In this document: in pieces, positions 7,247 through 11,183 of the stretch
Numbering within the stretch: position 1 is the stretch's first letter
How the letters are laid out: the number at the start of each line of letters is the position of its first letter
Assembly (NCBI GenBank): GCA_030040455.1
Contig: JASHTR010000423.1
Location: 1 to 11,183, forward strand
DNA: 11,183 bases
Direction: 5' to 3'
Source of the DNA: Terriglobia bacterium
Lineage (GTDB): Bacteria > Acidobacteriota > Terriglobia > UBA7540
Notes under the pieces: generated by a model
The model's input: only the letters and a program-made list of their open reading frames with translations
Told to the model about the DNA's origin: nothing
The model's database searches: none
Position numbers and translations under genes: made by a program

Positions 7247-8373
7247 GGACACCCAACTTCGCAGCCGAAAAAGGGCCGAGAAGCGTGACGAGTCAGGCGA
7301 TGGGAAGGCACGCGAAGGCACCCGTCTTTATTTTGGGTTGTCCACGGTCGGGTACGACTCTCTTGTACCACATGCTCCTATCCTCCGGAAACTTTGCCGT
7401 TTACTTGGCGGAAAGCCATGTGTTTGACAAGATCGCACCCGCCTTTGGAAATCTCAGCTCGCTAAAAAACCGTGAAAAATTGATGGATGCCTGGCTGCAG
7501 AGCGACTATTTCCGGAGATCGGGCTTGGAAGCTAAGGAAATTCGGCCCAAGGTTTTATCGGACTGCAGGAATGCCGGTGATTTCCTGCGAATCGTCATGG
7601 AAAGCGTAGCGTCCCGGCAGGGTGTCGAGCGCTGGGCAGAAAATACTCCGGCGCATCTGGTCTTTATCCCGCAGATCAAGAAGACCATCCCGGATGCGCT
7701 GATCGTTCACATCATTCGGGATGGGAGAGACGTCGCGGTATCGATGAACCGGATGGAATGGGGCTCTCCTTTCTCATGGGACAGAAAACACGGCTTGATG
7801 GTGTCCGGACTTCGCTGGGAATGGATGGTTCAAAAGGGCAGGGAGTACGGCTGGAGGCTTGGCCCCGACTACATGGAGGTACACTACGAGGAACTCACGC
7901 AATACCCTCGAGAAACACTGGCAAGACTGGGAGCCTTCATCGGCCACGACCTGAACTACGAGCAAATCCTGCAGAATGCCATCGGTACCGTAAGCGAGCC
8001 GAACACATCGTTCAGGAACGGCGCCCGCAACGGCAATTTTAGGCCCATCGGGCGGTGGAAGCTTCTTGGCGATCAAGAAAGGACACGATTGGAGCGCCTG
8101 CTAGGCGCACGCCTGCAGGAGTTGGGTTACCCGGCAAACAGGTCTGAGGGGCTGGACCTCAGAGCGTGGAGGCTCCGGAAATTTTACACGCTCTACCGCG
8201 AAATCAAGCTGCGCCTCCGGCAGAGCCCGCTGAGCAAATTTTTGATCCACAAGGAAAGGATTTTGCGCGCCGGCATATTGAGCGAGCAGGAATCTCGCTG
8301 GAAGGTTCTTGCTGAGAGACCATTTTGCACCGCGCACACCCCAGAGGCACATAAGGGTAGCGCTCATTGCTAA
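7243..8373 (+). CDS. PAPS-dependent sulfotransferase
   Basis: A 376-residue cytosolic-type sulfotransferase that moves a sulfuryl group from 3'-phosphoadenosine-5'-phosphosulfate (PAPS) to a hydroxyl or amine. The 5'-phosphosulfate loop is GCPRSGTTLL (32-41), and the 3'-phosphate motif is IIRDGRDVAVS (157-167), with Arg159 and the Ser at 167 in the expected places. PIGRWKLL (268-275) matches the C-terminal PAPS-contacting Gly-Arg-Trp segment seen in this superfamily. After that the protein has a basic, helical tail of ~60 residues (305-376) of unknown use. GTG 7243 was chosen for its GTGA overlap and the AAGGAG before it; ATG 7300, still upstream of the PAPS loop, is possible. Placed between the beta-hydroxylase and the starter NRPS, it may act on a carrier-bound hydroxy-amino acid or on the finished product. 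The family is secure and the acceptor unknown. Confidence 0.9.
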   Translation: MRTPNFAAEKGPRSVTSQAMGRHAKAPVFILGCPRSGTTLLYHMLLSSGNFAVYLAESHVFDKIAPAFGNLSSLKNREKLMDAWLQSDYFRRSGLEAKEIRPKVLSDCRNAGDFLRIVMESVASRQGVERWAENTPAHLVFIPQIKKTIPDALIVHIIRDGRDVAVSMNRMEWGSPFSWDRKHGLMVSGLRWEWMVQKGREYGWRLGPDYMEVHYEELTQYPRETLARLGAFIGHDLNYEQILQNAIGTVSEPNTSFRNGARNGNFRPIGRWKLLGDQERTRLERLLGARLQELGYPANRSEGLDLRAWRLRKFYTLYREIKLRLRQSPLSKFLIHKERILRAGILSEQESRWKVLAERPFCTAHTPEAHKGSAHC

Positions 8374-8387
8374 CCTCTTCGGTACAA

Positions 8388-8407
8388 CAGAAGCCGGAAG
8401 GCTTCTG
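8388..8407 (+). other. Perfect 8-bp stem with GGAA (GNRA-type) tetraloop in the sulfotransferase-NRPS spacer
   Basis: CAGAAGCC (8388-8395) and GGCTTCTG (8400-8407) pair fully around a GGAA loop, 14 bases after the sulfotransferase stop. There is no T-run after it, so it is not a standard rho-independent terminator. It could stabilise or process the operon mRNA, or damp readthrough between genes. If the NRPS actually starts at TTG 8367, the hairpin would lie in coding sequence. Confidence 0.55.
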
Positions 8408-8468
8408 CTGCCACGCTGACCACACAGGAGTTGTGTTTAGTTCCGGGAAAGGTGCGTGCCGCTTAGTT

Positions 8469-10439
8469 ATGATGACACTCAAATCCTGCAGTTTGGAAGC
8501 CCTCACGGACCAGGAAGTTTGCAGACTGGCTCTGCCGGAGCCCTTGCGGGCATGGAACGAGACGGCCACAAACTATCCGTGCGGCAAGAGCGTTGCTGAG
8601 CTCTTTGAAGAGGTTGTGGCGGCCTATCCTGAAAACATCGCTGTCACGTTCAGCGGTCAGCAGCTCACCTATCGAGAGTTGAACCAGCGAGCCAACCACC
8701 TGGCGCACCGGCTGCGGCGGATGGGCGTGGGCCCCGAGACGATGGTGGGGTGCTGCTTCGAGCGCTCTATGGAGCTGATCGTAGCGCTGGTGGGTGTGCT
8801 GAAGGCCGGTGGTGCTTACGTGCCCTTCGATTGTTCCTATCCTCCGGAGCGCCTCAGTTTTCTTTTAGAAGATACGCGAACTCCGGTAATGCTCACGCAG
8901 AAATCGCTGGTCTCGACGGCCTTGGCAGGGCGCAAGCTCCCTTGCATTTGCCTGGACGAACCAGGTCCCGCCGCGCCAGATACCGATAAATTGAACCCCA
9001 CGCCGGCGGGGGTTCCTGCGAGCCTTGCATACGTCATGTACACCTCCGGATCCACAGGGGTTCCCAAAGGAGTGATGGTGGAGAATCGCGCCATTGTCCG
9101 GCTGGTTCGCAACACCAACTTCTGCAAGTTTGGCGCGAGTGAAGTCTTCCTGCAGTTTGCTCCTATTTCTTTCGACGCGTCGACGCTGGAGGTTTGGGGG
9201 CCGTTGTTGAATGGCGGCCGCTTGGTCGTGATGTCGCCTGGCGCTGCCTCCCTTGAGGAGCTTGGCCGGGTTATTCGGGAACAAGGCATCACAACACTCT
9301 GGCTGACTGCGGGGCTTTTTAACCTGATGGTTGAACAGCGTCTTGAAGATCTGCGGACGGTGCGGCAGCTTCTCGCGGGCGGAGAGGTTTTATCGCCACG
9401 TCATGTGCGGATGGTGCTTGATAACCTTCCTGATTGCTGCCTCATTAACGGATACGGCCCTACCGAAAACACAACCTTCACTTGCTGCTACACCATGCGG
9501 TCTGGAGATCACGTCCCAGAGCCGGTGCCGATCGGCCGGCCGATTTCGAATACCCGTGTGTATATCCTTGACGAGCACATGCGTCCTGTGATGCCCAGAG
9601 AAGCAGGGGAACTTTACGCCGCGGGAGACGGGGTAGCTCGCGGTTATCTGAACAATCCTCTCGCTACGACCGAGCGCTTTTTGCCTGACCCATTTGCAAC
9701 GGCTGGCAGTGCTCGGATGTATCGCACGGGCGACATGGCTCGCTGGCGGGACGACGGCGTTGTTGAATTCCTCGGACGGGCCGACGACCAGGTGAAAATC
9801 CTGGGCCACCGAATCGAGCCCGGCGAGGTTGAGGCGGTGCTTGGCACCCACCCGGGCGTGAAGCAGGTGTGTGTGGTGACTCGCTCGGATGAAAGCGGCG
9901 GCAAGCGACTGATTGCATATTTCGTTCCAGCAGACAACTCCGGCGTCCAACCGTGTGTGTTGCGGGAGTTCCTCCTGGCAAAACTTCCACCGTACATGAT
10001 CCCAGCTTCAATCGTGCGGGTGGACTCGATGCCGCTTTCGCCGAACGGAAAGGTGGACCGGGCAGCAATGCCGATCCCCGTCTTCACGACTCAAAGCGAG
10101 CCCAGCGCAGGTCCTCCCCCAACGGAGATCGAACGGACTATCGCCGATTTATGGAAGCAGGTTCTCCAGATTGATCGCGTGGGTGTTGACGACAACTTCT
10201 TCGATGCGGGTGGCGATTCGCTGCTTCTGGTTGCAGTACACTCGAAGCTCCAGAAAGTCCTGCAAACGGAGATTCCGGTCACCGATCTCTTCGAGTTCGC
10301 GACGATCCGAACGCTAGCCCGGCACCTGAGTGAGAAGAGACCTGCCCCGGCTCCCTTTACCGACGTCGAGCGACAGGCCCGCAAACAGCGGGAGGCTTTT
10401 GCCCGGGAGCGGCAAGGCCGGACGGGTGTGGCACGATGA
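8469..10439 (+). CDS. NRPS starter module: adenylation domain plus peptidyl carrier protein
   Basis: A 656-residue protein that selects and adenylates an amino acid and tethers it to its own carrier domain. Adenylation motifs run in order: LKAGGAYVPFD (A2, 111-121), YTSGSTGVPKG (A3, 191-201), NGYGPTE (A5, 327-333), YRTGD (A7, 418-422), GRADDQVKILGHRIEPGEVE (A8, 436-455) and NGKVDR (A10, 526-531, catalytic Lys528). The carrier motif DNFFDAGGDSLLL has its phosphopantetheine Ser at 584. Aligning by eye to GrsA gives the ten-residue code DALWLGGTFK, eight of ten identical to the valine code DAFWIGGTFK. There is no condensation domain, although residues ~10-40 look like a C-to-A linker. The last ~25 residues are charged and helical, as at NRPS-to-PKS junctions. 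ATG 8469 is preferred, with a poorly spaced GGGAAAGG. TTG 8367, with AAGGGT upstream and overlapping the previous stop, is a real alternative. Confidence 0.93.
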   Translation: MMTLKSCSLEALTDQEVCRLALPEPLRAWNETATNYPCGKSVAELFEEVVAAYPENIAVTFSGQQLTYRELNQRANHLAHRLRRMGVGPETMVGCCFERSMELIVALVGVLKAGGAYVPFDCSYPPERLSFLLEDTRTPVMLTQKSLVSTALAGRKLPCICLDEPGPAAPDTDKLNPTPAGVPASLAYVMYTSGSTGVPKGVMVENRAIVRLVRNTNFCKFGASEVFLQFAPISFDASTLEVWGPLLNGGRLVVMSPGAASLEELGRVIREQGITTLWLTAGLFNLMVEQRLEDLRTVRQLLAGGEVLSPRHVRMVLDNLPDCCLINGYGPTENTTFTCCYTMRSGDHVPEPVPIGRPISNTRVYILDEHMRPVMPREAGELYAAGDGVARGYLNNPLATTERFLPDPFATAGSARMYRTGDMARWRDDGVVEFLGRADDQVKILGHRIEPGEVEAVLGTHPGVKQVCVVTRSDESGGKRLIAYFVPADNSGVQPCVLREFLLAKLPPYMIPASIVRVDSMPLSPNGKVDRAAMPIPVFTTQSEPSAGPPPTEIERTIADLWKQVLQIDRVGVDDNFFDAGGDSLLLVAVHSKLQKVLQTEIPVTDLFEFATIRTLARHLSEKRPAPAPFTDVERQARKQREAFARERQGRTGVAR

Positions 10440-11183
10440 GTTCTTCCGCAAACCTCAACCCTGGGCTCGATGGCGTCGCCGTGATTGGAATGGCGGGGCG
10501 CTTTCCCAGCGCGCAAAGCGTATCTGAGTTCTGGCGCAACCAGATCAACGGGATCGAGGGAATTTCACATTTTCGTGTTGAGGACCTGGAAGTGCCGGAC
10601 GGGGCACGACTCGCCTGCAATCCTCATTACGTTCTCGCGCGCTCGATCCTGGAAGGCGTCGATCTTTTCGATGCTGAGTTCTTCGGCATGTATCCGCGCG
10701 AAGCTGAGCTGACGGATCCGCAGCAGCGCCTGTTTCTCGAGTGTTGCTGGCAGGCATTTGAAGATGCGGGTTACGACCCCTTCGGTTTTCCGGGGCAGGT
10801 GGCTGTCTATGCCGGAAGCAGCACAAGCACCTATTTCCTCTCTCAGCTCTGTGCGAACCCGGACTTCATTCAGAAGTTCACCGGCGGCTACCAGGTGGGA
10901 AGCTATCCGGAAATGATGGGCAACAATCTGGACTTCCTTGCAACGCGGGTCTCCTACAAGCTGAACCTTCGGGGACCGAGCTTTACAATGCAGGCAGGCT
11001 GCTCCACGTCACTGCTGTGCGTTGCGCAGGCTTGCCAATCCCTGCTCACGTATCAAAGCGATATGGCACTTGCGGGCGGCGCTTCAATCACCCTCCCGCA
11101 AAAGCGTGGTTCTTGCTACCAAGAGGGTGGCATGGTGTCTCCAGATGGGCACTGCCGCACTTTTGACGCGAACGCGCAAGGGA
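10436..11183 (+). CDS. Type I polyketide synthase, N-terminal ketosynthase domain, cut by the window edge
   Basis: The first 249 residues of a modular PKS. ATG 10436 overlaps the NRPS TGA as ATGA, so translation is coupled. The ketosynthase starts almost at once (GVAVIGMAGRFP, 13-24), with DPQQRLFLECCWQAFEDAG (94-112) and the active-site Cys189 in MQAGCSTSL. The His residues that complete the catalytic triad lie beyond the edge. The family consensus before the Cys is usually DTACSxSL, so AGC is a variant. With no N-terminal docking segment, the ketosynthase probably receives the aminoacyl group straight from the upstream PCP and condenses it with a malonyl-type extender. The acyltransferase and later domains cannot be seen, so chain length and extender choice are unknown. 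KS identity is secure; its being an NRPS-accepting KS is inferred from position. Confidence 0.95.
   Translation, partial: MSSSANLNPGLDGVAVIGMAGRFPSAQSVSEFWRNQINGIEGISHFRVEDLEVPDGARLACNPHYVLARSILEGVDLFDAEFFGMYPREAELTDPQQRLFLECCWQAFEDAGYDPFGFPGQVAVYAGSSTSTYFLSQLCANPDFIQKFTGGYQVGSYPEMMGNNLDFLATRVSYKLNLRGPSFTMQAGCSTSLLCVAQACQSLLTYQSDMALAGGASITLPQKRGSCYQEGGMVSPDGHCRTFDANAQG

Noticed and set aside
9390..9950. 186-codon minus-strand open frame under the adenylation domain
   Set aside because: The plus-strand frame encodes ordered adenylation motifs; the antisense frame is a by-product of high-GC codon use.
1..11183. Insertion sequences, CRISPR arrays, tRNA or rRNA genes
   Set aside because: No transposase motifs, terminal inverted repeats, regularly spaced repeats or RNA-gene signatures were seen; nearly all bases are explained by the genes listed.

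Overview
The window looks like a piece of the chromosome of a free-living, probably soil-dwelling bacterium with moderately high GC (high fifties by eye, not counted). It has Shine-Dalgarno-led genes, glyoxylate-cycle metabolism and a natural-product gene cluster. The phylum cannot be fixed from sequence alone. Acidobacteriota or another talented soil lineage would fit, but that is a guess. There is no phage, insertion sequence, CRISPR array, tRNA or rRNA.

Left part (1-3297). The 3' three-quarters of an isocitrate lyase gene (aceA) runs off the left edge. It is followed closely on the same strand by a NodB-like (polysaccharide-deacetylase fold) protein and a class I SAM-dependent methyltransferase. 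The last two have no certain tie to the assembly line and resemble genes of surface-glycan or specialised-metabolite loci.

Middle (3438-5543). A flavin-dependent monooxygenase-like gene, which carries a 10-G homopolymer, faces a convergent Sfp-type 4'-phosphopantetheinyl transferase, with a likely minus-strand terminator between them.

Right part (5654 to the right edge). A tightly packed plus-strand operon holds four genes: (i) a 530-aa CmlA-type di-iron beta-hydroxylase (N-terminal domain plus metallo-beta-lactamase fold); (ii) a PAPS-dependent sulfotransferase, joined to it by a GTGA overlap; (iii) a stand-alone NRPS A-PCP protein with no condensation domain, read here as a starter module with a valine-like specificity code; (iv) a type I PKS beginning with a ketosynthase, joined to the NRPS by an ATGA overlap and cut off by the right edge.

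Working model (inference): the PPTase arms the carrier proteins, the A-PCP protein loads a branched aliphatic amino acid, the CmlA-like enzyme hydroxylates its beta carbon on the carrier, and the PKS extends it. The sulfotransferase, flavoprotein and methyltransferase are candidate tailoring enzymes. A beta-hydroxylase followed directly by a sulfotransferase at the start of an NRPS-PKS line is the most unusual feature here. It raises the possibility that a carrier-bound beta-hydroxyl is activated by sulfation.
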